Translations under genes and position numbers: made by a program
The notes under the pieces: generated by a model
Told to the model about the DNA's origin: nothing
Databases searched by the model: none
The model's input: only the letters and a program-made list of their open reading frames with translations
NCBI GenBank assembly: GCA_004017275.1
Contig: SAKE01000003.1
Location: 266,309-330,308, forward strand
Direction of reading: 5' to 3'
Origin: Mesorhizobium sp.
GTDB taxonomy: Bacteria; Pseudomonadota; Alphaproteobacteria; Rhizobiales; Rhizobiaceae
DNA length: 64,000 nt
Shown: in pieces, positions 52,587 to 62,043 of the stretch
Numbering within the stretch: position 1 is the first letter of the stretch
How the letters are laid out: each line of letters opens with the position of its first letter

Positions 52587-52955
52587 ATGGCAACGACCTA
52601 TTTCACCGCCGATCACGAATGGCTCCGTGTCGAGGGCAGCATCGCCACCGTCGGCATCACCGACTACGCGCAGGAACAGCTCGGCGATCTCGTCTTCGTC
52701 GAACTGCCCGAAACGGGGAAGAAGCTGAGCAAGGGCGACACCGCCGTCGTGGTCGAATCCGTCAAGGCGGCTTCCGATGTCTATGCGCCGGTCGACGGCG
52801 AGATCACAGAAGCCAACGGCACGCTGTCGTCGGACCCTTCGCTGGTCAACTCGGCGGCAACCGGGGCCGGCTGGCTGTGGAAGATGAGGCTCGCCGACGA
52901 AAGCCAACTCGCGGGTCTCATGGATGAGGCCGCCTACAAAGCTCATATCGGCTGA
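52587..52955 (+). CDS. gcvH: Glycine cleavage system H protein
   Basis: GcvH is the lipoylated shuttle between the P, T and L proteins. The 122-aa product carries the lipoyl-lysine Lys60 in [23 protein letters not shown] and the start [13 protein letters not shown]. The ATG at 52587 has AAGGA eight bases upstream; an ATG nine bases earlier overlaps the gcvT stop and would add three residues. gcvP starts 17 bp downstream. Confidence 0.97.
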   Translation: MATTYFTADHEWLRVEGSIATVGITDYAQEQLGDLVFVELPETGKKLSKGDTAVVVESVKAASDVYAPVDGEITEANGTLSSDPSLVNSAATGAGWLWKMRLADESQLAGLMDEAAYKAHIG

Positions 52956-52972
52956 TATCAGGACCTATTGAC

Positions 52973-55783
52973 ATGACCGCAGCACTCACTCCCTTCTCGG
53001 CCCGCCACATCGGTCCTAACGTCAACGATGTCAGAGCCATGCTTGCCGTGATCGGCGTTCCGTCCGTCGAGACGCTGATCAGCCAGGCCGTGCCGCAGTC
53101 GATCCGCCTTGACTTGCCGCTGACCCTGCCCGCACCGGCCAGCGAAGCTGAAGCGCTGACCGAATTGTCGGCGACCATGGCCAAGAATACCGTGCTGAAG
53201 AGCTTCATCGGCGCCGGCTATCATGGCGTTCTGGTGCCGCCGGTCATCCAGCGCAACCTGTTCGAGAACCCGGCCTGGTACACGGCCTACACGCCCTATC
53301 AGGCGGAGATCAGCCAGGGCCGGCTGGAAATGCTGTTCAATTTCCAGACCCTGGTCGCTGAACTGACCGGCCTGCCGGTGGCATCGGCCTCCTTGCTCGA
53401 TGAAGCGACCGCGGTCGCCGAAGCCGTCGGCATTGCGCTGCGCCACCACCGCGACAAGCGGACCAAGGTAGCGCTGGCCGGCACGCCGCATCCGCAGACG
53501 CTGGACGTGGTGCGCACCCGCGCCGAGCCGCTCGGCATCGAGATCGACGGCGAGACGATCGATGACAACACCGCCGCTTTGCTCGTCTCCTGGCCGGACA
53601 CGTTTGGCATCTATGGCGACCACAAGGCGGCCATCGACAAGGCGCGCGCGACCGGCGCCATCGTCGTCTTCATCGCCGACCCGCTCGGCCTGACGCTGAC
53701 CGACTCGCCGGCCAAACTCGGTGCCGACATAGCCGTAGGCCCGATGCAGCGTTTTGGTGTACCGATGGGCTTTGGCGGCCCGCACGCGGCCTATTGCGCC
53801 GTCTCCGACAGGCTGACGCGGCTGATGCCCGGCCGCCTTGTCGGCCAGTCGACCGACAGCAAGGGACGTCCCGGCTATCGTCTTGCCTTGCAGACGCGCG
53901 AGCAGCATATTCGCCGCGACAAGGCGACCTCGAACATCTGCACCGCGCAGGCGCTGCTCGCCAATATGGCGACTGCCTATGCGATCTGGCATGGCCCCGC
54001 CGGGCTGCAGGCGATTGCCGGCCGCATCCACACGCTGGCCAATCGGCTGGCAAGCGGCCTCGGCGCGGCAGGCGTGACGGTGGTTGGCGCCAGCCGCTTC
54101 GATACGGTGACGGTGGAGACCAGGGGCAAGGCGGCGCAAATCGCCACTGCGGCTGAAAAGACCGGCCGGCTGCTGCGCGTCATCGATGCCGACCATGTCG
54201 GCATCAGCTTCGACGAGACCTCGACCGATGCCGATCTCGATGCGATCGCGGCCCTGTTCGGCGCCAAGGCCGCTCCCTCGGCCGACAGCACGGTGCCCGG
54301 CAAGCCGCGTGGCAAGGAGTTTCTGACCCAGCCGGTCTTCCACGAAAACAAGTCGGAAACCGAGATGATGCGTTTGCTGCGCCGGCTGGCCGACAAGGAC
54401 CTGGCGCTCGACCGCAGCATGATCCCGCTGGGATCCTGCACCATGAAGCTCAACGCGGCTGCGGAAATGATGCCGGTAAGCTGGCCCGAAATCGCCAATT
54501 TGCATCCCTTCGCGCCGGCAAGCCATTCGGCCGGCTATCGCGCCATGATCGGCGAACTGGAAGGATGGCTGTCGGAGATCACCGGCTTCGACGCCGTCAG
54601 CCTGCAACCCAATGCCGGCAGCCAGGGCGAGTATGCCGGCCTGCTCGCCATTCGCGCCTATCATCGCTCGCGCGGCGAAGGCCATCGCACCGTCTGCCTG
54701 ATCCCTTCCTCCGCGCATGGCACCAATCCGGCGAGTGCGGCGATGGCCGGCATGAGCGTTGTCGTCGTGCGCTGCCTGGAGGATGGCAATATCGACATGG
54801 ACGATATGAGGGCCAAGGCCAACGAGCACTCCAACAATCTCGCGGCGCTGATGTTCACCTATCCCTCGACGCATGGCGTCTACGAGGAAGGTGCGCGCCA
54901 CCTCTGCGCCCTCATCCACGAGCATGGCGGCCAGGTCTATTTCGATGGTGCCAACCTCAACGCCTTGGTCGCCTTGGCGCGGCCCGCCGATATCGGCGCC
55001 GATGTCTGTCACATGAACCTGCACAAGACCTTCTGCATCCCACATGGCGGCGGTGGCCCAGGCGTCGGCCCGATCGGCGTCAAGGCGCATCTGAAGCCCT
55101 ATCTGCCGGGCCATGTCAGCGAGGGTTCGGCGCACGCCGTGTCGGCCGCACCATTCGGTAGCGCTTCGATCCTGCCGATCACCTGGATGTATATCCGCAT
55201 GATGGGCGCCGCCGGACTGAAGCAGGCGACCGAGACCGCCATCATCTCGGCCAACTACGTGGCGACACGGCTCGCGCCGTATTTCCCGCTTCTCTACAAG
55301 GGTAGGCACGATCGCATCGCGCACGAATGCATCCTCGACACCCGCGTGCTGAAGGAGAGCGCCGGCATCAGCGTCGACGACGTCGCCAAGCGGCTGATCG
55401 ACTACGGCTTCCACGCGCCGACCATGTCGTTCCCGGTCGCCGGCACGCTGATGGTCGAGCCGACCGAGTCGGAGCCCAAGCGCGAACTCGACCGGTTCTG
55501 CGAGGCGATGATCGCCATTGCCGGCGAGGCCGCGAAAGTCGCCAGGGGCGAATGGCCTTTGGCCGACAATCCGCTGGTCAACGCGCCGCACACCGCCGCC
55601 GAGGTGCTGGCCGGTCAGTGGACCCATCCCTACTCGCGGCTGGAAGCGGCCTATCCGGCCGGCGACGCCGACACGGCCGCCAAATACTGGCCGCCGGTGT
55701 CGCGCATCGACAATGTCGCCGGCGACCGCAACCTGGTCTGCTCCTGCCCGCCCCTGTCGGATTATCTGGGAGCGGCCGAATAA
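52973..55783 (+). CDS. gcvP: Glycine dehydrogenase (decarboxylating), P protein
   Basis: GcvP decarboxylates glycine with PLP and transfers the aminomethyl group to GcvH. The 936-aa single-chain form contains both halves of the family. The N-terminal half starts [17 protein letters not shown]; the C-terminal half carries the PLP lysine Lys685 in [19 protein letters not shown] and the [14 protein letters not shown] motif. Length is normal for fused P proteins (gcvPA plus gcvPB elsewhere). It closes the riboswitch-controlled operon; the L protein is not in the window. It is convergent with the GGDEF gene nine bp away. Confidence 0.97.
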   Translation: MTAALTPFSARHIGPNVNDVRAMLAVIGVPSVETLISQAVPQSIRLDLPLTLPAPASEAEALTELSATMAKNTVLKSFIGAGYHGVLVPPVIQRNLFENPAWYTAYTPYQAEISQGRLEMLFNFQTLVAELTGLPVASASLLDEATAVAEAVGIALRHHRDKRTKVALAGTPHPQTLDVVRTRAEPLGIEIDGETIDDNTAALLVSWPDTFGIYGDHKAAIDKARATGAIVVFIADPLGLTLTDSPAKLGADIAVGPMQRFGVPMGFGGPHAAYCAVSDRLTRLMPGRLVGQSTDSKGRPGYRLALQTREQHIRRDKATSNICTAQALLANMATAYAIWHGPAGLQAIAGRIHTLANRLASGLGAAGVTVVGASRFDTVTVETRGKAAQIATAAEKTGRLLRVIDADHVGISFDETSTDADLDAIAALFGAKAAPSADSTVPGKPRGKEFLTQPVFHENKSETEMMRLLRRLADKDLALDRSMIPLGSCTMKLNAAAEMMPVSWPEIANLHPFAPASHSAGYRAMIGELEGWLSEITGFDAVSLQPNAGSQGEYAGLLAIRAYHRSRGEGHRTVCLIPSSAHGTNPASAAMAGMSVVVVRCLEDGNIDMDDMRAKANEHSNNLAALMFTYPSTHGVYEEGARHLCALIHEHGGQVYFDGANLNALVALARPADIGADVCHMNLHKTFCIPHGGGGPGVGPIGVKAHLKPYLPGHVSEGSAHAVSAAPFGSASILPITWMYIRMMGAAGLKQATETAIISANYVATRLAPYFPLLYKGRHDRIAHECILDTRVLKESAGISVDDVAKRLIDYGFHAPTMSFPVAGTLMVEPTESEPKRELDRFCEAMIAIAGEAAKVARGEWPLADNPLVNAPHTAAEVLAGQWTHPYSRLEAAYPAGDADTAAKYWPPVSRIDNVAGDRNLVCSCPPLSDYLGAAE

Positions 55784-55792
55784 CCTCTCGGA

Positions 55793-56977
55793 CTACGCTG
55801 AGCGCAAGGCCGGCTCGACTGGGTCGGCCTTGCCCATTCGACTGCGGCTGATGACGCAATTTCGCCCGGTGCGCTTGGCGGCATAGAGCGCTGTGTCGGC
55901 CTCGGCCAGCACGTCATCGAGGCTGCGGCCGTCGGCCTCGCCAAAGCCGATGCCGCCGCTGACCGTGCTGCGCAGCGGGCCGCGCTGGGTGGGAACGATT
56001 TCTGTGCCGAAGGCAACGCCGATCTTGCTGGCGAGATCATAGGCCCGCTCTTCCGTCATTCGCGACATGACAATTGCGAATTCCTCGCCGCCCAGGCGAA
56101 AGGCGTCGACCCCGGTCCTGGCATATTTCTTGATGACCGCGGCGAAGCGGCGGAGAACCTGATCGCCGACCGGGTGGCCATAGACATCGTTCGTTCGCTT
56201 GAAATGGTCGAGGTCGAACATGACGATCGCCATGAACGGACCGAAACGCCGTTCGCCGTAGAACGACATCAATCCCCGCCGGTTCATCAACCCCGTCAAC
56301 GGGTCGGTCATGGTCTCGGCCTTCAGCTCGATCTGCGCTTGCAGATGGTGGAGGGAAAGCGTCAATGCGCCGAGCCCGGTCATGCAGGCCACCGCCACCA
56401 CGGTGTTCAGCCGTTCGGCCCAGTTGTCGGGCGCTGTCGCGAGCACCCACTGCCCCTTGCCCAGCAGAACCATGCCACAGAGCGCAAACGATACCGCACA
56501 GGTGCCGCTCAGAAACGAAACCACCAGCAGGATGCGGCGATCGTGACTGCCGTTGATCCAGAAGATGGCGCCGATCGCCGACAGCAGCGCCGTCACCGTC
56601 GCGTAGGTGACAATGAAGCCGACACCGTCAAGGCCCAGAAAGGTGGCGACGGCACAGACAGCCATAGCGGCAAGCGCGGGTAGAACGGCGCGTCTGTAGC
56701 CGGGCACGCCCAGATATTGCATGGCCGAAACGCAGATGATCAGGAACCCCAGGCTAAGCAGCGCAAGCACGATCTGGCAAAGCAGCGGATCGGGATCCTT
56801 GCTGTATCGCCAGAACAGGATCACATGCGCGACGAGCACCAGAATGCCGCACGCCACCGTCAGGACGAAGCCTGCCTTGGGCGCCGTGAACCAGATCGCA
56901 AACATGGTGACGCTCAGGCAGATGCCCGACAGCGCGGCTGCGAGCAGGAGCGAACTGAAATCCAGCATATCGGGCAA
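55793..56977 (-). CDS. Membrane-bound diguanylate cyclase (GGDEF)
   Basis: The 394-aa protein has an N-terminal region of about six or seven membrane helices (residues about 5-220), a sensor of unknown input, and a C-terminal GGDEF domain with the active motif FRLGGEEFAIVMS. Substrate residues (DPLTGLMNRRG, FDLDHFKRTND) are intact, so it should make c-di-GMP. The four positions where the inhibitory I-site RxxD belongs read RTGV, so product inhibition is probably lost. It ends nine bp from the convergent gcvP stop and is not part of the tad operon. Confidence 0.9.
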   Translation of the reverse strand: MPDMLDFSSLLLAAALSGICLSVTMFAIWFTAPKAGFVLTVACGILVLVAHVILFWRYSKDPDPLLCQIVLALLSLGFLIICVSAMQYLGVPGYRRAVLPALAAMAVCAVATFLGLDGVGFIVTYATVTALLSAIGAIFWINGSHDRRILLVVSFLSGTCAVSFALCGMVLLGKGQWVLATAPDNWAERLNTVVAVACMTGLGALTLSLHHLQAQIELKAETMTDPLTGLMNRRGLMSFYGERRFGPFMAIVMFDLDHFKRTNDVYGHPVGDQVLRRFAAVIKKYARTGVDAFRLGGEEFAIVMSRMTEERAYDLASKIGVAFGTEIVPTQRGPLRSTVSGGIGFGEADGRSLDDVLAEADTALYAAKRTGRNCVISRSRMGKADPVEPALRSA

Positions 56978-57128
56978 GGGCCTCTCGAGCGTCGGCGGTT
57001 GCGCTGCATTCTAAGTCAGCGGCAGTCCTCGGCTACGGGTTTTCAGCCGATCTATCGATGCAACCTGCGGATAGGGTTTACAAAACGTCGATCCGACGTG
57101 TCCCGAAACCGGACCCTTGGATGCGAGA

Positions 57129-57599
57129 TCAACCCTTGTTCAAGAGAGCGAGGTTGGCGTCGACGACGGTGGGATCGGCCATGCCGGCCTTCGCTTCGAG
57201 CAGCAGCGCCTTGGCCTTCTTACGATTGCCGCGCAGCAACTGCGAATAGCCCATGTTGTTGACGATTTGCGGCTTGCGGCCGGCGACTCTCAAAAGCTGG
57301 CCGTAGGCACGGTCGGCGAAGTCAAAGCGGCCGAGCTCATCATAGGAAGCGGCGAGCCCCATCCAGGCCTCGGCATTGTCGGCCTTCAACTCGACGGCCT
57401 TGCGGAAGTGCTGTTCGGCGAGGCCGTAATTGGCATCGCGAAACTGTGCCTTGCCTTGCGCCAGATCGGAGGTGTCGATGTCCTTTGCCGCCGGTTGGAT
57501 GGCGGTAGTCTTGGTGGTGTCGACGGTGCTGGTCGAGCAGCCGGTTACCACAAGTATGGCGGCCATGGCGGCCGCCGCGGTGAAAGTTGTGTGACGCAT
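57129..57599 (-). CDS. tadD: TadD-like TPR lipoprotein
   Basis: The 156-aa product has a lipoprotein signal (MAAILVVTGCSTSTV, lipidated Cys about residue 21). Two to three tetratricopeptide repeats follow (YGLAEQHFRKAVELKADNAEAWMGLAASYDELGRFDFADRAYGQ and the next NNMGYSQLLRGN unit). Short TPR lipoproteins of this type are the TadD component of Tad/Flp pilus loci, needed for pilus assembly at the outer membrane. It lies downstream of tadB-tadC with one unknown secreted protein gene between, 182 bp after that gene. A non-Tad TPR role cannot be excluded. Confidence 0.8.
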   Translation of the reverse strand: MRHTTFTAAAAMAAILVVTGCSTSTVDTTKTTAIQPAAKDIDTSDLAQGKAQFRDANYGLAEQHFRKAVELKADNAEAWMGLAASYDELGRFDFADRAYGQLLRVAGRKPQIVNNMGYSQLLRGNRKKAKALLLEAKAGMADPTVVDANLALLNKG

Positions 57600-57781
57600 G
57601 CCCCTGCCCCGTCGCCCGATTTGCCGGGTCGTTCTTCAGAAAATACATTACAGGAAAGGCGATTAAACTTCGGTGCCGAAACGCACCCAAAATTAGGCTT
57701 CGAGTGCACCAACCATTAACCACCGAGCCCGCAATACGATTCCCCGGAAGAACCCCTGCAGCAAGGACGCGAGCCGCCTCT

Positions 57782-58615
57782 TCACGGCCCCATGACTTTG
57801 AGAGCTTCGGGAACCGGATAGAGGCTACCGTCATAGCGCAGCCGGTAGCTCCGCGTCACGGGCTTGCCGGGATGGGACTGGCACTCGCCGTCCTTGTCGG
57901 GAGACGGGTTATCGGTATCGGTCTGCTCGGCCACGGCGATGTCGCGATAGCCATGATGGCTCGCTGGGCTCATTGCCAGGCTGACCTCAGTCGAATGAAA
58001 GGATCCCGCGCAACTGGCATCGCCTTCGCCGCCATTGCCGGCCACGACGAGACCGTCGAGCACCAGGCGCAGGGCATCGCCAGCGGGCGCATAGAGCCGC
58101 AGGTCGGTTTCGCTGAAGGGATTGGCCTGCGAATGGTTTGCGATTTCGATGCGCAGGCCGAAGGCCGTGACCCCACGCGCCAACCTATAGCGGCCGGTAT
58201 CGAATTCGATCTTGCGGATGGCGATGGCATCATCGGTGATCAGCCCGGGCTGGAGCAGGCGCCGGCGCACCTGCAGGCTGTTCCTGTCGACGACCAGAAG
58301 CTCGATATCGCCGACATGCCCGTCATCGCTGGATTGGGTGCTGTCGATCAGCGGAACGGCCACCAACAGCAGGTCGTCATAGGCAGGCCAGATCTTGCAG
58401 ACCAGGCCAAATGGCGTGTCGGCATCCGGTCGCGTCAGGGGAATGCTGATATGGGGCTCGAGCGTGAAGGAAGCACCGTCGGCGCTCTTTCGAGCCTTGG
58501 GATAGGCCTGCTGCACCAAGGCGGCTGCATCGCCGCATTCGTCGGCCGCAGCCCAGGCGGGCGACAGGCAGACGGCGGCCAGGCCAAGAAAGAGGGTTCG
58601 CAACAGCATTCGCAT
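57782..58615 (-). CDS. Secreted protein of unknown function in the tad locus
   Basis: The 277-aa product begins with a signal peptide (MRMLLRTLFLGLAAVCLSPAWA, then A-A-D-E-C). The mature part contains several Cys residues (DECGDA, LVCKIW, ASCAGS, GECQSH), suggesting disulfides in the periplasm or outside. I recognise no family or enzyme motif. The start at 58615 has GAGAAG upstream; the frame to 58651 extends into unsupported codons. It lies 69 bp downstream of tadC and upstream of tadD, so it is probably co-expressed with pilus assembly genes. Confidence 0.72.
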   Translation of the reverse strand: MRMLLRTLFLGLAAVCLSPAWAAADECGDAAALVQQAYPKARKSADGASFTLEPHISIPLTRPDADTPFGLVCKIWPAYDDLLLVAVPLIDSTQSSDDGHVGDIELLVVDRNSLQVRRRLLQPGLITDDAIAIRKIEFDTGRYRLARGVTAFGLRIEIANHSQANPFSETDLRLYAPAGDALRLVLDGLVVAGNGGEGDASCAGSFHSTEVSLAMSPASHHGYRDIAVAEQTDTDNPSPDKDGECQSHPGKPVTRSYRLRYDGSLYPVPEALKVMGP

Positions 58616-58684
58616 GGGCTTCTCACGTTGCAGGCGAGTTCGGGCAGTCATCAGCCCTTCGCTTGGGCTGATTTCAGGGGTACC

Positions 58685-59650
58685 CTAGTGTGTACCCGTC
58701 AGTTTGACGATAATTGGAATGGTGGCAATCATCAGCACCACGGGCAGGATGCACACCACCACCGGCACCGACATCTTGGCCGGCAAGGCATGCGCCTTCT
58801 CCTCGGCGAGCGACATGCGCTTGTGGCGCATTTCGTCGGAAAAGACGCGCAGCGCCCCCGAGAGGCTAGTGCCGAGTTCTTTGGACTGTTGCAGCAACGT
58901 GGCGAAGGAACGCACCTCGTCCAGACTGAGGCGGTCGGCGAGCGCCTTCAGCGCATCGTCGAGACTGCGCCCGGCCCTCAGCTCCAGCGACACCAGTTGC
59001 AGGTTCTGGCTGAGCGCGGGATAGGTCTTGGAAAGTTCCTTCGAGACGCGCTCTATGCCCGCCTCCATGCTCATGCCGGCATCCGAGCAGACGATCATCA
59101 GGTCCATGAAATCGGGAAACCCGTTGCGATACTCCCGCCTGTGTTCCCGAACTTTCTGGCTCAGCACCAGGCCGGGCAGGAAATAGCCGGCCGCTCCCGA
59201 CAGGATGACGAATGTCCAGCGGCTGGCCATCGTCGCGTCAGGGCTGGCCATCCACCGATTGAGCACAAAAACACCGATTGCCGTGCCGATCATCGCGGTG
59301 AACCGGATCAGGAAGAACATGCCGACAGCGCGTGGCTCCATATATCCCGCCTGGATGAGCTTCATGCGCAGTCGGGCGACATTTTCCGGATCGCTTTTGG
59401 CGTAAAATTCCTGCGCCCGCTTCACCGCCTTCTCGCGCACGACGCCGGTATTCTTCTTCTGCACCGGCTCTGGTTTTGCGGCCACGGGAGCGTTGTCGAC
59501 CCTGAGCCGGCGCATGACCTCGTTGCGATCGCCCTTCGCCGTCACCATCGGCCAAGCGACCGCGGCGGCCCCTGCGGCCAGCAGCAGGATGGCCACCGGC
59601 ATCAGCGAGGTCGGCGCAAGCGAGGCGAGGAATTCGATGAAACTTTGCAT
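58685..59650 (-). CDS. tadC: Tad pilus assembly platform protein TadC
   Basis: TadC is an inner-membrane platform protein working with TadB and the CpaF/TadA ATPase to assemble Flp pili. The 321-aa protein has an N-terminal membrane segment, a cytoplasmic T2SS-F domain (LMIVCSDAGMSMEAGIERVSKEL, ELRAGRSLDDALKALADRL, FATLLQQSKELGTSLSGALRVFSDEMRHKRM) and two C-terminal helices ending the chain. It starts two bases after the tadB stop on the same strand. Confidence 0.93.
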   Translation of the reverse strand: MQSFIEFLASLAPTSLMPVAILLLAAGAAAVAWPMVTAKGDRNEVMRRLRVDNAPVAAKPEPVQKKNTGVVREKAVKRAQEFYAKSDPENVARLRMKLIQAGYMEPRAVGMFFLIRFTAMIGTAIGVFVLNRWMASPDATMASRWTFVILSGAAGYFLPGLVLSQKVREHRREYRNGFPDFMDLMIVCSDAGMSMEAGIERVSKELSKTYPALSQNLQLVSLELRAGRSLDDALKALADRLSLDEVRSFATLLQQSKELGTSLSGALRVFSDEMRHKRMSLAEEKAHALPAKMSVPVVVCILPVVLMIATIPIIVKLTGTH

Positions 59651-59651
59651 G

Positions 59652-60617
59652 TCAGAACTTGAAATTGGACATCTTGAACATCACCAGGTTGCCCAGCATC
59701 AGCCAGGTGATAGAGCCGCCAATCAGGTACCAGGTCTTCGGCTCACCCCAGACATCGCGGTAGAACCCCGGCATCAGCGCCATGATGGCGGCAAACAGCA
59801 GTGCCGGTATCGCCGTCAGTATGTAGGCCGACAGGCGGCCTTCGGTTGAAATGGCGCGCACCTTGCGGCGCAGCTTGCCGCGCTCGCGGATCGTCAGGGC
59901 CAGGCCATCAAGGATTTCGCGCAGATTGCCGCCCGAGCTGCTCTGGATCGAAACGGCGGTGACGAACAGCGGCAGGTCCTCATGGCCGACCCGATCGAAC
60001 AGCGAATTCAACGCCGAAACCAGATCCGACCCATAGGTCACTTCGTCGGCAATGACGCCGAACTCGGTACCGATCGGGTCGGGCATTTCGCGCGCGACCA
60101 TGGCGATCGCCACCGGCACCGGATGGCCGGCCTTCAGGCCACGCGTGATCAGTTCCAGTGCCTCCGGCAGCTGCATGCCGAAGCGCTTCAGCCGACGCTT
60201 GCGTTTGAAACGCAGCGTCATCACCGGCAGCACCGGCACAAGCACCACAAACAGGACAAGTCCCATCAGCGGCGGCAAGCCATACCAGATCGCGACCACA
60301 CCCATGGCGAATGCCACGCCGCAGGTGATCATCAGGAATTTCGGCAGCGGCATGATCATGCCCGACTGGGTTCGCAGGGCGCGGAACCGGTCTGGCGAAA
60401 ATAGCGGCGTGCCCGCGTCAAGGCCGCGCTCCTTGCGCAGCTGGACAAGCACCTGCTCTTGGCTGATCTTGTTTTCCTGTAGCTTCATGCGCCGGTTGAT
60501 GGCGGTGCGCTTGTCGCTGCGGCCGGCATAAAGCAGGTAGCAGGCCTCGGCGATCAGGATGCCGGTCAGAGCTGCCGCGGCATAGACGACGTAGATCGCG
60601 CTGAGCCCGTCGAACAC
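59652..60617 (-). CDS. tadB: Tad pilus assembly platform protein TadB
   Basis: TadB is the partner platform protein of TadC. The 321-aa product has a T2SS-F domain with GMQLPEALELITRGLKAGHPVPVAI, DLPLFVTAVSIQSSSGGNLREILDGLALTIRERGKLRRKV and C-terminal membrane helices. I place the start at the GTG at 60617: AGGAG lies seven bases upstream and the product begins MFDGLSAIYVVYAAAAL, entering the first helix directly. The frame to 60692 lies inside cpaF. The start is four bases after the cpaF stop. Confidence 0.92.
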   Translation of the reverse strand: MFDGLSAIYVVYAAAALTGILIAEACYLLYAGRSDKRTAINRRMKLQENKISQEQVLVQLRKERGLDAGTPLFSPDRFRALRTQSGMIMPLPKFLMITCGVAFAMGVVAIWYGLPPLMGLVLFVVLVPVLPVMTLRFKRKRRLKRFGMQLPEALELITRGLKAGHPVPVAIAMVAREMPDPIGTEFGVIADEVTYGSDLVSALNSLFDRVGHEDLPLFVTAVSIQSSSGGNLREILDGLALTIRERGKLRRKVRAISTEGRLSAYILTAIPALLFAAIMALMPGFYRDVWGEPKTWYLIGGSITWLMLGNLVMFKMSNFKF

Positions 60618-60621
60618 CTGG

Positions 60622-62043
60622 CTACTCCTGCGGCCGGCCGGGTTCGAAATATCGTCCGGGGAACTCGATGCCCATGGCGCGCAGATCCTCAAGGAAGCGC
60701 GGCCGGATGCCGGTCGCCTCGTAGTGGCCGAGTATCCTGCCGTCGGCCTCCATGCCGGTACGCACGAAGCGGAAGATCTCCTGCATCTGGATGACGTCGC
60801 CTTCCATGCCGGTCACCTCGGCGACGCTGGTCACCTTGCGCTTGCCGTCGGACAGCCGCGTCAGCTGGACGATCAGGTCGAGCGCGCTGGCGATCTGGCT
60901 GCGGATCGACTGCACCGTCATCGGCATACCGGTCATGCCAAGCATCTGCTCAAGGCGTGAAATGGCGTCGCGCGGGGTGTTGGCATGGATGGTCGCCATC
61001 GACCCTTCATGGCCGGTGTTCATCGCCTGCAGCATGTCGAAGGCCTCCTCGCCTCGGCACTCGCCGAGGATGACGCGGTCGGGGCGCATGCGCAGGGCGT
61101 TCTTGACGAGGTCGCGCTGCTTCAGCTCGCCATGGCCTTCGATGTTGGCCGGCCGCGTCTCCATGCGCGCGACATGCGGTTGCTGCAGCTGGAGCTCGGC
61201 CGCGTCCTCGATGGTGATCAGTCGCTCATCTTCCGGAATGAAGGCCGACAGCGCGTTGAGCATGGTCGTCTTGCCGGTACCGGTGCCGCCCGAAATGATC
61301 GTCGTCTTGCGGGCGTGCACGGCCGCTGCCAGCACTTCGGCCATGTTCTGCGTGATGGCGCCGAATTCGACCAGTTTGTGCAGGCCGAGCTTGTTCTTGG
61401 AGAATTTGCGGATCGATACCAGCGGCCCATCGACCGCAACCGGGCGGATCGCCGCGTTGAAACGCGATCCGTCCAGCATGCGGGCATCGACCATCGGCTG
61501 CGATTCGTCGACGCGACGGCCAACCGCGGCAACGATCTTGTTGACGATGCGCAACAAATGCGCCTCATCCTTGAACGGAATGTGGACCGGCTGCAGCTTG
61601 CCCTTTTTTTCGACAAAGCAGTTCTGGTGGCCGTTGATCAGGATGTCGTTGATATCGGGGTCCTTGAGCAGCGGCTCGAGCGGACCGAGGCCGACCATCT
61701 CGTCGACGATGTCGTCGACCAGCGCGTCAAGCTCGACGGTGTTGATCGCCATCCGCTCCTGCTTGGTCTTTTCCGACACGAAATCATGCACTTGGCGGCG
61801 CATCTCATCCTTGGGCAAACGCTCCAGCGCGACGAGGTTGATCTCCTCGAGCAGCAGCCGGTGAATACGCACGCGCGCATCAAGCACCTTGTTGGCATTT
61901 TTTGCCGGCAATGCTTCCGGCTTTGCCGGCGAAACCTTTCGGTTCGTCGGGATGACGACGGCATGATGGGCGACCGGCGTTGGCTCGGCGGCGCGCTGCG
62001 GACGCGCATCGCGGTTCTGCAAGGTGGAAAAGCGGCTGGTCAT
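60622..62043 (-). CDS. cpaF: Tad pilus assembly ATPase CpaF/TadA
   Basis: CpaF is the secretion-type hexameric ATPase that powers Flp pilus extension and retraction. The 473-aa product has the Walker A SGGTGTGKTTMLNALSAF, the Asp/Glu boxes near TIEDAAELQLQQPHVARMETR, and the secretion-ATPase Walker B stretch LRMRPDRVILGECRGEEAFDML with HANTPRDAISRLEQML. An unstructured N-terminus of about 50 residues is normal. The ATG at 62043 follows GAGGA; it overlaps the cpaE stop (ATGA). Longer frames to 62394 lie inside cpaE. Confidence 0.95.
   Translation of the reverse strand: MTSRFSTLQNRDARPQRAAEPTPVAHHAVVIPTNRKVSPAKPEALPAKNANKVLDARVRIHRLLLEEINLVALERLPKDEMRRQVHDFVSEKTKQERMAINTVELDALVDDIVDEMVGLGPLEPLLKDPDINDILINGHQNCFVEKKGKLQPVHIPFKDEAHLLRIVNKIVAAVGRRVDESQPMVDARMLDGSRFNAAIRPVAVDGPLVSIRKFSKNKLGLHKLVEFGAITQNMAEVLAAAVHARKTTIISGGTGTGKTTMLNALSAFIPEDERLITIEDAAELQLQQPHVARMETRPANIEGHGELKQRDLVKNALRMRPDRVILGECRGEEAFDMLQAMNTGHEGSMATIHANTPRDAISRLEQMLGMTGMPMTVQSIRSQIASALDLIVQLTRLSDGKRKVTSVAEVTGMEGDVIQMQEIFRFVRTGMEADGRILGHYEATGIRPRFLEDLRAMGIEFPGRYFEPGRPQE

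Noticed and set aside
52958..55627. Minus-strand open frame of almost 890 codons
   Set aside because: It is a shadow of gcvP; the high third-position GC keeps the opposite frame open.
57587..59662. Plus-strand open frame of about 690 codons across the tad genes
   Set aside because: Antisense to the unknown secreted protein gene and tadC, with composition typical of a shadow frame.
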